Shown: positions 44,305 to 54,011 of the stretch, piece by piece
How the letters are laid out: the number at the start of each line of letters is the position of its first letter
Position numbering within the stretch: the stretch's first letter is position 1
From: Thermotogaceae bacterium
GTDB lineage: Bacteria; Thermotogota; Thermotogae; Thermotogales; Thermotogaceae
Length of the DNA stretch: 64,000 nt
Reading direction: 5' to 3'
NCBI GenBank assembly: GCA_027077795.1
Contig: JALWTT010000013.1
Span: forward strand, 62,001-126,000
The notes under the pieces: generated by a model
Seen by the model: the letters and a program-made list of their open reading frames with translations, nothing else
Databases searched by the model: none
Told to the model about the DNA's origin: nothing
Translations under genes and position numbers: made by a program

Positions 44305-45060
44305 ATGGGATTTCTAGAATCGATCACCGAGAAGGCTAGACCACCGGAGCTTGAAGAGTTTGAAAGGGTCATGGTGATCCAGCCTCATCCTGATGACACC
44401 GAGATAGCAATTGGTGGAACGATCGCCAGGCTTTCTGAGAATTCGGAAGTTATCTACGTAACGGTGACAGATGGATCCTTGGGAAGCAGGGATCCCTCAA
44501 TCACCAGAGAAGAGCTCACCATCATCAGAAGAAAGGAGCAGGAATCCGCAGCAAGAATTCTCGGTGTGAAGAGGCTTTTCTGGCTTGGTTTTGAAGATGG
44601 GGGAAATTACGACTACATAGATGTCAGGAGACGCCTGGTGCAATTGATAAGGGAGTATAAACCTCAGCTCGTTTTGACTGTGGATCCGACTCTGAGATAC
44701 GAGTTCCATCCAGATCATATAAAAACCGGAAGGGCTGCATCTGAAGCTGTGCTGTTCTATCAGTTTCCGCGTTTTGAAAATCAAGAGATCTTCGATATAG
44801 AGAGAAGTGTTCTAGATATAGGATATTTCTTCACTTCCAAGCCGAATCAGTTTGTGTGTATCGACGATTACAGGAAAAGGAAGATATCGGCGATTAAGGA
44901 ACACAAAAGTCAAATGGGAGAAGGTTTAGATCTCCTTCTTTGGTACCTTGAGGAAAAAGAGAGAGAACAGGGGAAGAGAATCGGTTGTGAATACGCCGAG
45001 TCTTTGAGAATCATGCCCACATTCGCACTTCATGCGTTCGTAGAAGGGGAGTTCATTTAA
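44305..45060 (+). CDS. PIG-L/LmbE family deacetylase
   Basis: 251 residues, ATG behind GGAGGTGAAG. The zinc motif is VIQPHPDDTEIAIGG, with later YEFHPDHIKTGRA supplying the third ligand. Known members remove N-acetyl groups from GlcNAc-containing molecules, including mycothiol and bacillithiol precursors; the substrate here is open. It lies 35 nt after the aminotransferase gene. Confidence 0.88.
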   Translation: MGFLESITEKARPPELEEFERVMVIQPHPDDTEIAIGGTIARLSENSEVIYVTVTDGSLGSRDPSITREELTIIRRKEQESAARILGVKRLFWLGFEDGGNYDYIDVRRRLVQLIREYKPQLVLTVDPTLRYEFHPDHIKTGRAASEAVLFYQFPRFENQEIFDIERSVLDIGYFFTSKPNQFVCIDDYRKRKISAIKEHKSQMGEGLDLLLWYLEEKEREQGKRIGCEYAESLRIMPTFALHAFVEGEFI

Positions 45061-45112
45061 AAGGATTTCCAGCTTTTGAAGTAAAATAGAACGGAAAATG
45101 GGAGGGAAAAGG

Positions 45113-47488
45113 ATGAAGATTTCGCTCGAGTGGCTGAAAGAGTTCGTGGATTTTGATTCGAGGGAGCAAGTTGTTCAAGCACTCACGGATGTTGGGCTGA
45201 ACGTTGATGAGGTTATAGAGCCTCAAGTCAGTGGAGTGGTGATTGTCGGAAGGGTCGAGGGGGTTCACAAGCATCCAAATGCCAAGAGGCTGAACATTTG
45301 CCGTGTAAGCATAGGGGATAGGTACCTCGATTTGATAACAGCTGATGGGAAGGTGTCCATCGGTGATTACGTCCCAGTCGCTCTCCCCGGAACCCGACTG
45401 GCAAATGGAAAAATAATTGAAGTGGTTGAGATGAAAGGTGTTTCCAGTGAGGGTATGATGTGCTCTCTAGATGAGCTTGGCATAGAGCAGGAATCTCAGG
45501 GGGTTTACAGATTCGACACGGATGTGAGGGTAGGTCAAGATGTCTTGAAGCTCTTCAACCTCGATGACTCCGTGCTCGATGTGGAGATAACGCCGAATCG
45601 TGGCGATGCCCTTTCTTACCTTGGAATAGCCAGAGATCTTTCTGCCAGACTGAGGAAGGAATTGAGGGTCCCCCAGACCAGTTTGAGGGAGGGGATCAGG
45701 AAAACCGAGGACATGGTATTCGTGGAGATCTCCGATGAGGAAGGTTGCCCTCGATATTCCGTGATGGTTGTCGAGGGTGTGAAAGTGAAGGAGAGTCCAG
45801 TTTGGTTGAAAAGGCGCCTCATGGCTAGTGGGATAAGGCCTATCAACAACGTCGTTGATGCAACTAACTATGTGATGCTTGAGCTCGGTCACCCCATTCA
45901 CGCTTTTGACCTTGAACTGGTCGAATCGAAAAGAATAGTTGTTAGAAGGGCCAGAGAGGGAGAAAGAGTAATCCTTCTGGATGGAAGGGAGTACACGCTT
46001 AACGGTGGGGAAACACTGATAACAGATGGAGGAGAAAAAATCATAGCAGTTGGGGGGGTAATGGGGGCTGAGAACAGTGGAGTGAACGAGAACACAAAAT
46101 CTGTCCTCATCGAGGTAGCTTACTTCGACCCCGTGAGAATAAGGAAGACGGCAAAAGGTCTGGGGATATCCACAGACGCTTCTTACAGATTTGAGAGAGG
46201 GGTTGATCCAGAGGATTCAGAATTTGTGATGAAACGGGTTGTCAGCCTTATAACACAGTTAGCTGGTGGAGAGCCGTCAAAAGGGATGCTGGATGTGAGG
46301 CTCAAAGATTTCAAAAGGGAAGAGATAAGGCTCAGGAGGGAAAAAGTGTCGAATACGCTCGGTATAAGTGTTCCAGATGGAGAAGTCGAGGATATACTCA
46401 CCAGGTTGGGCTTCAAGTTAAATAGAGCAGATTTTGGATGGAATGTAACTGTTCCATCTTTCAGGATGCATGATGTCTATAGAGAGATCGATCTCATTGA
46501 GGAGATAGGAAGGATACACGGATATGGGAAGGTTGAAGAGGAGAGAACTCGCGTTTGGTCTGGTCTTGGAGGTTGGAGTAATTTTCAAAGGTTCAGGAAA
46601 AGAGTAGGAGAAGTGATAAGGGCTTTGGGATTCGACGAGGTGGTGACTTTTTCCTTTGTGCCCTCGAGAGTTGTAGAGGGGTGGAATTTCAAAAAGGTGA
46701 AGTTGCTCAAACCTCTTAACCCGATAACCGATGACCTGGATACCATGCGCCCGTCTCTCCTCTATACACTTCTTCAAATAGTTTCTTATAACTACACTCA
46801 TCAGGTGAAAAATGTCAGATTCTACGAGATAGGAAAGGTGTTTTGGATGGACGACGATCTCAAGGAGAGGGAAATGATAGGTGCAATTGCGACGGGCAGG
46901 GAAAACGAGATGGATTACACCGACAAGCGAAATGTATCTTTTTATACGTTTAAGGGAGCTTTGGACGAGCTTCTGGGGAGATTTGGGCTGTGCCCAGAGT
47001 ACGAACCTTCAGAGATCGAAGGGTTCGTTCCCACAAGGACAGCCGTTGTAAAAGCTAGGGGTAGGATTCTGGGACTTTTGGGCATGATAGACCCTGAGGT
47101 GTCGAAAAAGTTCGATGTGAAAGATGAGGTTTACTTCTTTGAGATTTCCATGGAGGGGCTTTATGAGATATCAGAAAAAATCCCGAAGTACAGGCCATCA
47201 CCGGTGCTTCCAAGCGTAAAAAGGGATGTCGCGTTGCTCATAGGTAGAAATGTCAGATCCTCTGAAGTTATAAAGAGTCTTTACGAGCTCGGTAAAGGAT
47301 TGGTCGAAGATGTCAGGGTGATAGATGTCTACAATGGAGAAGGTGTTCCAGAGGGGATGACCAGTGTTACATTCTCTATAACGTTCAGGAGTCGCGAAAG
47401 AACTCTCACCGATGAGGAAGTGAACAATCTGTACGAAAGAGTAGTTCATGAGGTGGAGAAGAGGTACGGGGTGAGGAGGAGATTCTGA
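45113..47488 (+). CDS. pheT: Phenylalanine-tRNA ligase beta subunit
   Basis: About 791 residues. ATG 45113 fits both the ribosome site (GGAGG seven bases before) and the universal start MKISLEWLKEFVDF. Domains: tRNA-binding EMAP-like (VGRVEGVHKHPNAKRLNIC), B3/B4 editing (SDEEGCPRYSVMVVEGVK), B5, catalytic-like core, and the C-terminal ferredoxin-fold anticodon domain (KRDVALLIGR). pheS is not adjacent, which is unusual since pheST is often one operon. Confidence 0.96.
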   Translation: MKISLEWLKEFVDFDSREQVVQALTDVGLNVDEVIEPQVSGVVIVGRVEGVHKHPNAKRLNICRVSIGDRYLDLITADGKVSIGDYVPVALPGTRLANGKIIEVVEMKGVSSEGMMCSLDELGIEQESQGVYRFDTDVRVGQDVLKLFNLDDSVLDVEITPNRGDALSYLGIARDLSARLRKELRVPQTSLREGIRKTEDMVFVEISDEEGCPRYSVMVVEGVKVKESPVWLKRRLMASGIRPINNVVDATNYVMLELGHPIHAFDLELVESKRIVVRRAREGERVILLDGREYTLNGGETLITDGGEKIIAVGGVMGAENSGVNENTKSVLIEVAYFDPVRIRKTAKGLGISTDASYRFERGVDPEDSEFVMKRVVSLITQLAGGEPSKGMLDVRLKDFKREEIRLRREKVSNTLGISVPDGEVEDILTRLGFKLNRADFGWNVTVPSFRMHDVYREIDLIEEIGRIHGYGKVEEERTRVWSGLGGWSNFQRFRKRVGEVIRALGFDEVVTFSFVPSRVVEGWNFKKVKLLKPLNPITDDLDTMRPSLLYTLLQIVSYNYTHQVKNVRFYEIGKVFWMDDDLKEREMIGAIATGRENEMDYTDKRNVSFYTFKGALDELLGRFGLCPEYEPSEIEGFVPTRTAVVKARGRILGLLGMIDPEVSKKFDVKDEVYFFEISMEGLYEISEKIPKYRPSPVLPSVKRDVALLIGRNVRSSEVIKSLYELGKGLVEDVRVIDVYNGEGVPEGMTSVTFSITFRSRERTLTDEEVNNLYERVVHEVEKRYGVRRRF

Positions 47489-48540
47489 TGATAACCGTTG
47501 GTGTTACTGGATTTCCTTTCAGCGGTAAGACGAAGCTCATGGAGCTTGTGGCTAAGTACACGGGTCTTGACAGAATTGAGGACAAGATAGTTGTGAAAGT
47601 TCCAGATAGCAGGCTCCAGAGGCTGGTTGAAATATACAAGCCTAGGAAAATCACACCTACGGAAATGGAATTCTTGGATGCGGGAGCATTGGATCCTACG
47701 GAAGATAAGATCACAACGGGGACTTTTTCGAGACTTCAAGAGGTGGATTCAATGGTGATAGTTCTGAGAGCTTTCAAAAACGAAGTTGTCCCATTTATTG
47801 AAGGGTATGAAAACGCACCAGATCAACTCGAGGGAATTATGGACATGTTTTTCAGCAGGGATATCAAAGTTCTCGAAGGAAGGATAGACAGGTTGAAGAA
47901 TGCGAAGAGGAAGTTGAACAACATCGAAGAGATGGAACTTTCATTTTTGGAAAGGGCTACGGATTACCTGAAAAGGAATGGCAATCTCATAGGATTTGAG
48001 ATGAAGGATGATGAGAGAAAGTTCATAGCGGGCTATTCTTTGATGACCGTGAAGCCAAAAGTCGTTCTTGTGAACGTTGGAGAAGGAGGAGAGTATGAGG
48101 GAAAGGATGAAGTCCTTCAAATTGTGAAAAGAGAGGGAATGGGTTACGACGAGCTTCCCGTGGGTATAGCTGTGGAGCTACTGGACCTCGCGGAGGATGA
48201 AAGAGAGGTGTTCATGGAGGAGTACGGAGTTAAAGAAGTTGCCATAGAGCCACTCATGAGGGAGATCATGAGAGTTTCGAACCTCATGGTGTTCTACACA
48301 GCTGGTGAGAAGGAAGTGCGGGCCTGGGAGGTGAGTAGAGGTTCAACGGCTCTCGATGTAGCAGCCACCATACACACGGATATAGCCAGGGGGTTTATAA
48401 GAGCGGAGATTTTCTCGTTCGATGATATAGACAGGGAAGGATCCGAAAAGGCTTTGAAAGAAAAGGGACTGATAAGGATTGTTGGCAAAGACCACGTCGT
48501 TCAAGATGGAGATGTTGTCTACGTGAGATTCAACGTTTAA
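47488..48540 (+). CDS. YchF/Obg-like GTPase-related protein with TGS domain
   Basis: 350 residues; the ATG overlaps the pheT stop by 1 nt. The P-loop is GFPFSGKT, unlike the GxPNVGKST of standard YchF. A DAG element is present in FLDAGALDP, followed by a coiled-coil insert (about 120-155) and a C-terminal TGS/DUF933-like region (FYTAGEKEVRAWEVSRGST, HVVQDGDVVYVRFNV). The NxxE-type base-recognition motif of YchF appears degenerate (VLVNVGEG). It is a divergent member; nucleotide preference cannot be stated. Confidence 0.8.
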   Translation: MITVGVTGFPFSGKTKLMELVAKYTGLDRIEDKIVVKVPDSRLQRLVEIYKPRKITPTEMEFLDAGALDPTEDKITTGTFSRLQEVDSMVIVLRAFKNEVVPFIEGYENAPDQLEGIMDMFFSRDIKVLEGRIDRLKNAKRKLNNIEEMELSFLERATDYLKRNGNLIGFEMKDDERKFIAGYSLMTVKPKVVLVNVGEGGEYEGKDEVLQIVKREGMGYDELPVGIAVELLDLAEDEREVFMEEYGVKEVAIEPLMREIMRVSNLMVFYTAGEKEVRAWEVSRGSTALDVAATIHTDIARGFIRAEIFSFDDIDREGSEKALKEKGLIRIVGKDHVVQDGDVVYVRFNV

Positions 48541-48552
48541 GGAGGAATCAAA

Positions 48553-50901
48553 TTGAGAAAGCTTAGAGAAGGAGAGCTCCTTCCACATTATTCCTTTCTA
48601 CCCAGGGTTAGGTACTCCGATGGTGTTGAAAACATCGATGAATTTGTGGGCCAAGAGAGGGCAAGAAAAGCCCTTAGCTTTGGACTGAGCATGAAAGAAA
48701 AGGGATACAACATATTCGTGGTTGGTCCCACGGGCACTGGGAGAAGGACTTTCGTAAAGAAGTTTCTGCAGCGTTTCTCAAAAGATCTCCCTGTTCCAGA
48801 CGATTGGGTTTATGTGTTCAACTTTGAGGACCCTTCTTCCCCATTGTCTATCAAATTGAAACCGGGTTATGGAAGGAAGTTGAAGAAGGACATGGAAAAG
48901 CTGGTGGATGAAGTTTTAGGAAGGTTACAGAAATCCTTTGAAGGGGAGGAGTTCACGAAGAAAAGGGCTGAGATAGAAGACGAATATTCGAGGATGAAGA
49001 ATGAGATATGGAACAAGGTTGTAGAAGCCGCAAAAGAGCTGGGGTTTCTCGTTCAAGTAAATCCCACAGGGGTTGTGAGCGTCCCCATCATGAACGGAAA
49101 ACCGGTGACCCCGGAAATGTTTGAACTTCTCCCAGAGGAGAAAAAGAGAGAGATCAATGAGAACTCGATGAAGGTGAAGCATTTGATAGAAGGAGCCCTA
49201 CATCGTACGAGAGTTCTCGATAGGGAGATGAAGGAAAAACTTGAAAAGGTGAACAAGGACGTAGCCCTTTTCGCAGTCGGTGGACTTTTCGAGGATTTGA
49301 AAGCTAGATATAGAGATTTTGATCAGGTGGTCAGTTACCTTGAAAGCGTTAAATTGGATATATTGGAGAACCTCGATGATCTCAGGAATGCGGGTGAAAA
49401 CTTGGCCTATTACAAAACGCGCTACAGTGTGAACCTCCTGGTTGATAACTCTTCACTCAAAGGAGCACCTGTGATCTACACGTCCAATCCCACATACTCG
49501 AATCTTTTTGGAAAGATCGAATACACCGCAAAACTGGGAATGCTGATGACCGATTTCACCATGATAAGGCCGGGAGCTCTCCATAGAGCAAATGGGGGAT
49601 TTCTAGTGGTAGATGCCGAAGCACTTTTGAGAAATCCCCATTCCTGGGATGGCTTGAAGAGGGTTCTCATGGAAGAAAAGCTTGCTGTAGAGAACCTTGA
49701 GAGCCTTTTAGGATTCTCCAACACCATGACTCTCAAGCCGGAGCCCATACCCGTGAATGTGAAAGTGGTGATGATAGGAACTCCTCACCTGTACTCTCTT
49801 CTTTACGATTTGGATGATGACTTCTCGAAACTCTTCAAGGTGAAATCGGAATTTGACTCCGTTATGGAATACACCAGGGAAACCTCAAGGGCCTTTGTGG
49901 GATTTCTAGAGAGTGTCAGGAGGGCGAACGATCTTCCCAGGGTTTCTCGTAGTGCTATTAAGGAGATGCTTTGGTATTCCAACAGACTTGCCGAGAGTAG
50001 GAAAAAGCTCTCTGCAAGGTTTGGAAAGCTGGGAGATCTCCTGAAGGAAGCCGCCTATATAGCCAAAGTGGAGGGGAAAGATCAGATAGATGCTGAAGAT
50101 GTATCGAAGGCCCTCGAAGAGATGGAAGAGAGGGTAAGGTTATTTCAGGAAAAGTACGATGAGATGATAGAGGAGAACAAGCTTCTGATCGATGTTGAAG
50201 GTCGCAAGGTTGGACAGATAAACGGTCTCACCATACTGGATCTTGGAGACCATGTGTTTGGTCTTCCCGTTAAGATAACTGCAAAGATCTTTTTGGGGAA
50301 AAGTGGAGTGATAGATATTCACAGGGAGGCAGATCTCTCTGGAAAGATCCATTCAAAGGCTGTTCTCACGCTTGAAGGATTTTTCGGCTCGAGATATGCC
50401 AGAAAGTACCCGATATCTCTGGCTGTTTCGATAAGCTTTGAGCAGGTGTACTCCAAGCTGGAAGGAGATAGTGCGTCACTTGCAGAGGTTCTGGCCATAA
50501 TATCAGCTATATCCGGTGTTCCAATAGATCAGGGAATAGCGGTAACCGGTTCGATAAACCAGAGTGGAGAGGTTCAAGCTGTTGGAGGTGTGACTGAAAA
50601 GGTGGAAGGCTTTTTCAGAATCTGTAGGATGAAGGGGTTGACGGGAAACCAAGGGGTGGTGATCCCAGAGTCAAATGTCGATGAACTGATTTTGAAGAGT
50701 GAAGTGGTGAGTTCAATAAAGGAAAGGAAGTTTCATATATGGGCCGTCGAGAGCGTTGATGAAGCGATAGAATTGGTTATGAAGAGAAAGGCGGGAAAGC
50801 TCACGAAGAGAGGGTACTACCCCAAAGACACGGTGAACAGAATGGTATGTGATAGACTCGGTGAGGCTCGAGAGCTTCTGGAGGGAAAAGAGAAGAAATG
50901 A
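48553..50901 (+). CDS. Lon-related protease (COG1067, LonB/LonC-like)
   Basis: 782 residues, TTG start behind GGAGGAATC. It has an N-terminal AAA-like part with VGPTGTGRRT, where arginine replaces the Walker A lysine, a long coiled-coil insertion (about 110-290), and HRANGGFLVVDAEALLRNP as the Walker B-like region. The C-terminal Lon protease domain has catalytic Ser in GDSASLAEVLA and Lys in VTEKVEGFF. The protease dyad is intact, while the P-loop is altered, as in Lon-like proteases reported to work without ATP hydrolysis. Overlaps the next gene by 4 nt. Confidence 0.88.
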   Translation: MRKLREGELLPHYSFLPRVRYSDGVENIDEFVGQERARKALSFGLSMKEKGYNIFVVGPTGTGRRTFVKKFLQRFSKDLPVPDDWVYVFNFEDPSSPLSIKLKPGYGRKLKKDMEKLVDEVLGRLQKSFEGEEFTKKRAEIEDEYSRMKNEIWNKVVEAAKELGFLVQVNPTGVVSVPIMNGKPVTPEMFELLPEEKKREINENSMKVKHLIEGALHRTRVLDREMKEKLEKVNKDVALFAVGGLFEDLKARYRDFDQVVSYLESVKLDILENLDDLRNAGENLAYYKTRYSVNLLVDNSSLKGAPVIYTSNPTYSNLFGKIEYTAKLGMLMTDFTMIRPGALHRANGGFLVVDAEALLRNPHSWDGLKRVLMEEKLAVENLESLLGFSNTMTLKPEPIPVNVKVVMIGTPHLYSLLYDLDDDFSKLFKVKSEFDSVMEYTRETSRAFVGFLESVRRANDLPRVSRSAIKEMLWYSNRLAESRKKLSARFGKLGDLLKEAAYIAKVEGKDQIDAEDVSKALEEMEERVRLFQEKYDEMIEENKLLIDVEGRKVGQINGLTILDLGDHVFGLPVKITAKIFLGKSGVIDIHREADLSGKIHSKAVLTLEGFFGSRYARKYPISLAVSISFEQVYSKLEGDSASLAEVLAIISAISGVPIDQGIAVTGSINQSGEVQAVGGVTEKVEGFFRICRMKGLTGNQGVVIPESNVDELILKSEVVSSIKERKFHIWAVESVDEAIELVMKRKAGKLTKRGYYPKDTVNRMVCDRLGEARELLEGKEKK

Positions 50902-51632
50902 GACTCATCGCTGGGAAATTTATTTCGGCAAATTCTCCTGTTCATTCACTTTCACCTTTGGCGAAAGTTTTTTCAGTTTTAATTTTGACCTTTTGTGTGA
51001 TTTTCTCCGCAAATGTCGCTGATTACTTGTTCATATCGTTGATTTTAGCCAATTTGATGCTACTTTCCAGGGTGAATGTAGTCGCGTATCTTTCAGGACT
51101 GAAAAGCGTGGCTTTCTTGATAATTTTTGCCGTGGTGATCCAGCTGGTGTACTCTGGAATTCTCCCCGCAATTGAATCAACAGTTAGAATAACGTTGATA
51201 TTACTTTTGGCGGAAGTCTTGACATTTACCACCAGGCCAGTGGATCTCGCTCACTCTCTGGAAGACATGTTGAGGATTTTCAAGGTATCTCTGAAAACTC
51301 GGCAAGAATTGTCCATGATCATGATGATAGCCGTGAGGTTTACCCCGGTGATGCTGGAGGAAGTGGATAGGATAACCAAAGCCCAGATCGCCAGGGGTGC
51401 AAAGATAGACTCCGGAAGAATTTGGGATAGGATGAAGGCGCTCGTTTCAATAACGGTCCCGCTGATGGCCTCGGCGGTCCGAAAAGCCGAAGAAATAGCA
51501 CTAGCTATGGAGGTTCGAAGATTTCATCCGGGGGTCAAGCGTACCAGATACAGGATCTATGGATGGGGGAAAGGGGAATGGGCAATGGTGACCATTTCCA
51601 TGATATCTTTGGTACTGATATTGATGATTTAA
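50898..51632 (+). CDS. ecfT: Energy-coupling factor transporter membrane subunit EcfT
   Basis: 244 residues with about five or six membrane helices. The two Ala-Arg-Gly-type coupling motifs are visible as AQIARGAKID and AMEVRRFHPG. EcfT joins the EcfA ATPases to vitamin- or metal-binding S components. Neither EcfA nor an S component is nearby. The ATGA overlap with the protease gene suggests co-expression only. Confidence 0.88.
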   Translation: MRLIAGKFISANSPVHSLSPLAKVFSVLILTFCVIFSANVADYLFISLILANLMLLSRVNVVAYLSGLKSVAFLIIFAVVIQLVYSGILPAIESTVRITLILLLAEVLTFTTRPVDLAHSLEDMLRIFKVSLKTRQELSMIMMIAVRFTPVMLEEVDRITKAQIARGAKIDSGRIWDRMKALVSITVPLMASAVRKAEEIALAMEVRRFHPGVKRTRYRIYGWGKGEWAMVTISMISLVLILMI

Positions 51633-52432
51633 AGCCTGTGTTACACGTCACACATAAAAACGCCGATCCGGATTCTTTTGCGGGTGTTCTCTGGGGAAAG
51701 AGGATTTTCGGAGGATGTACGTTGGTTCACAACCCAAGCAGAACAGTTAAAAATCTCATGGAGGAGATAGGTTTTGAAGACAGAATCTGCTGGGATTTCA
51801 GAAGAGTCTTTGCATATGATGTCAACTCTCCGGATAAACTTCCGATTGTTTCCGAAAACCTGATAGTTATAGACCATCACCCAAAAAATTTTTTCGATGA
51901 AGCTAAGGTTTACAGAAGAGTTAGATCCTCACTATCGATGAACCTGTACGACATCTCATCTGGGATAGATCTACCGGAAGACGTTCTTTTCTCGTTCGCG
52001 GTTGCTCTGGTCACGGATACCGCAATTTTGAGGACTGCATCCTCTGAGGAGCTGGAATATCTTTCAAAATTCCTAGGTAGGAGGAAGATGGAGGATGTTT
52101 ACAAAGTGGTATTCAAAGGCTCAGTGAATATGGAGGATTTTTTGAAAGACCTAAATGATCTGTCGTTTTCTGGAGAAGTTTGCTACGGCAGATTTTCCGT
52201 AGAAGATCATTTCATGTTTTTTTGTGATACTTTCATGTACGCCCTAGGATGCAAAGTTGTAGCTGGTGAATTCGATTGGGGGGTTTGGATTTACTCGGAG
52301 AAGGGATATATGCAGAAGGTGTTTAAGGTTCTGAAATCCCTGGAGGAGAAATTCAGGAGAGAAGGGGGCAAGATCATTGGAGCGGATCTCTGCGTGGTTC
52401 TGAGCTTATTGGAAGATCTTCTTCCGTTATGA
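51578..52432 (+). CDS. DHH-family phosphoesterase
   Basis: Start uncertain: ATG 51578 (G-rich site upstream, overlapping ecfT by 55 nt) or GTG 51638 just after the ecfT stop; about 284 or 264 residues. Motifs are HKNADPDSFAG, a lone Asp in FAYDVNSP, and IVIDHHPKN, the manganese site of the DHH superfamily. The C-terminal 100 residues lack a clear GGGH motif, so a DHHA1 domain is not evident. Nano-RNase or cyclic dinucleotide hydrolase functions are known in the family; the role is unassigned here. Its end overlaps the convergent DUF523 gene by 59 nt. Confidence 0.75.
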   Translation: MGNGDHFHDIFGTDIDDLKPVLHVTHKNADPDSFAGVLWGKRIFGGCTLVHNPSRTVKNLMEEIGFEDRICWDFRRVFAYDVNSPDKLPIVSENLIVIDHHPKNFFDEAKVYRRVRSSLSMNLYDISSGIDLPEDVLFSFAVALVTDTAILRTASSEELEYLSKFLGRRKMEDVYKVVFKGSVNMEDFLKDLNDLSFSGEVCYGRFSVEDHFMFFCDTFMYALGCKVVAGEFDWGVWIYSEKGYMQKVFKVLKSLEEKFRREGGKIIGADLCVVLSLLEDLLPL

Positions 52433-52817
52433 GATGGTATCCGGCGCTCTTAAGGGCTCTCGCGGTGATTCCCATACCGTTCACCAATCTTCCAGCAAAT
52501 GTTCCGTCGTAGACCTTTCTCAACCCGCATGAGGGACTCTTCGACTTCAGCAATATCATCCAAGGTTTGACTATTTCTGCGATTTTTAAGGATATTTCTG
52601 CTCCACGGTGGAATTCATCAGTCACATCTTGACCTAGTTCGTTGATGACTCTTTCACCAGATATCTCGGATTGAGGACGTGGGGTCGGTAATCCTCCAAG
52701 CTGTTCTGGACAGAACGGTACCAACACGAATTCCTCCGCCAACTTGAGCACCTCTGAATGAGGTTTCGATTTGCCGTCGTACCTTGTGGGAAGACCCAGA
52801 AGGCAAGCACTTACCAT
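52374..52817 (-). CDS. DUF523 family protein
   Basis: About 147 residues from ATG 52817, seven bases after GGAG. Begins MVSACLLGLPTRYDGKSK and has VPFCPEQLGGLPTPRPQSE and KSKSPSCGLRKVYDGTF, the cysteine-containing motifs of DUF523, which likely bind a metal or cluster. Function is unknown. It is the last gene of the tldE-histidine kinase-M23 chain, two bases after the peptidase stop. Confidence 0.88.
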   Translation of the reverse strand: MVSACLLGLPTRYDGKSKPHSEVLKLAEEFVLVPFCPEQLGGLPTPRPQSEISGERVINELGQDVTDEFHRGAEISLKIAEIVKPWMILLKSKSPSCGLRKVYDGTFAGRLVNGMGITARALKSAGYHLITEEDLPISSEPRRDPLQ

Positions 52818-52819
52818 TA

Positions 52820-53656
52820 TCACTCTCCGCCCATCCATTTTTCCTCTTCTTTCAAGACGTACATTTTTCTCGGTGATGGGAGATAAACCAGTGGATTTGT
52901 GTGCTTTCCATATATCCGAACTTCGAAGTGAAGATGCGGGCCTGTGCTGATTCCCGTGCTTCCAACGCGCCCAATCAAACGACCTCTCTTAACGTACTCT
53001 CCAACGAACACATCCATCTTCGACAGATGTCCATAAGCTGTTTGATATTTTCCGTGATCTATCAGTATCATGTTCCCATAACCCCCGTTTTTGCCAGCGA
53101 ATTTCACCACTCCGTCGTCCGCTGCGAAAACAGGGCTACCCAGAGGAGCAGCTATGTCCACGCCAGTATGAAAAGACCATTTCTTCGTTATAGGATGTAT
53201 CCTCCATCCGTACCCCGATGAAATTATCCCGTACACCGGCCAGATGAATTTCGAGGAATCGTTGAAAGCCATCCCCATTATCTCTGTGGGAACGAAGAGT
53301 TTCTGACCTTCGTATATGACATCTGTTGTTAGGGAATTGGCGGCTTTCAAAAGACTGGTGGTTGTGAAAAACCTCAGAGCTATACTCTCAAGGGTGTCCC
53401 CTTTCTCAACTTTGTAAATCACTCCATCCGGTATTGGGAAGATTATTTCTTCACCTATTCGGAGTTTTCTAGGGTCTCTCAGATCGTTCCAATCTAAGAT
53501 TGTGGATATCGAGACGCTGAGGGATTTGGAAATTGAAAAAAGGGTGTCTCCTGGCTGGACATAGTAATGCATCAAAAAGTACGAAAAAACCTGGCTGAAT
53601 GTAGCCAAGAGAAGAAAGAAAACAAGCTTGCTCAATCCCATCCACCCTTTCTTCAA
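52820..53656 (-). CDS. LysM-containing M23 peptidase (envelope hydrolase)
   Basis: 278 residues from TTG 53656, which overlaps the response regulator stop by 4 nt (TTGA); a TTG at 53635 is an alternative. A signal or anchor helix (LVFFLLLATFSQVFS) precedes two LysM domains (YYVQPGDTLFSISKSL and YKVEKGDTLESIALRF), then an M23 domain with HTGVDIAAPLGSPV, TAYGHLSKM and GPHLHFEVRI. All zinc ligands are present, so it should cut peptidoglycan peptides. It lies directly behind a two-component pair. Confidence 0.93.
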   Translation of the reverse strand: MKKGWMGLSKLVFFLLLATFSQVFSYFLMHYYVQPGDTLFSISKSLSVSISTILDWNDLRDPRKLRIGEEIIFPIPDGVIYKVEKGDTLESIALRFFTTTSLLKAANSLTTDVIYEGQKLFVPTEIMGMAFNDSSKFIWPVYGIISSGYGWRIHPITKKWSFHTGVDIAAPLGSPVFAADDGVVKFAGKNGGYGNMILIDHGKYQTAYGHLSKMDVFVGEYVKRGRLIGRVGSTGISTGPHLHFEVRIYGKHTNPLVYLPSPRKMYVLKEEEKWMGGE

Positions 53657-54009
53657 AGTTTTAGTAACTTTCTTATTTCATCTTTCAGCTGTGTGAAGTC
53701 CATTGATTTTACCACATAAGAATCCGCAGCCCAGGAAGCCAGATCACTCTTGTAGTGAGAGTAAGCCGTCAGGAGGATTATCTTCGAATCTTTCTTTATT
53801 TCGCGGAGCTTTCCTGCTACTTCTAATCCGTTCATTCCAGGCATCTCTATATCCAACGTCACGAGGTCGTAGTTCCCCTTTTGAAACTTCTCTATGGCCT
53901 CTTCACCATTTGAAGCCTCGTCAACCTCAAGCCCCATCTCCTCGAGCTCTTCTTTCAAAAGTAACCTGAGGTTTGGTTCGTCATCCACGACTAAAACTCT
54001 TTTCCCCAT
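53653..54009 (-). CDS. Single-domain response regulator (CheY/Spo0F-like)
   Basis: About 118 residues from ATG 54009, seven bases after GGGGG. Acidic pocket VVDDEP, phospho-acceptor Asp in LVTLDIEMPGMNG, Thr in LLTAYS and the conserved Lys in YVVKSMD. There is no output domain, so it must act by protein contact or in a phosphorelay. Upstream is its probable histidine kinase. Confidence 0.95.
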   Translation of the reverse strand: MGKRVLVVDDEPNLRLLLKEELEEMGLEVDEASNGEEAIEKFQKGNYDLVTLDIEMPGMNGLEVAGKLREIKKDSKIILLTAYSHYKSDLASWAADSYVVKSMDFTQLKDEIRKLLKL

Positions 54010-54011
54010 TT

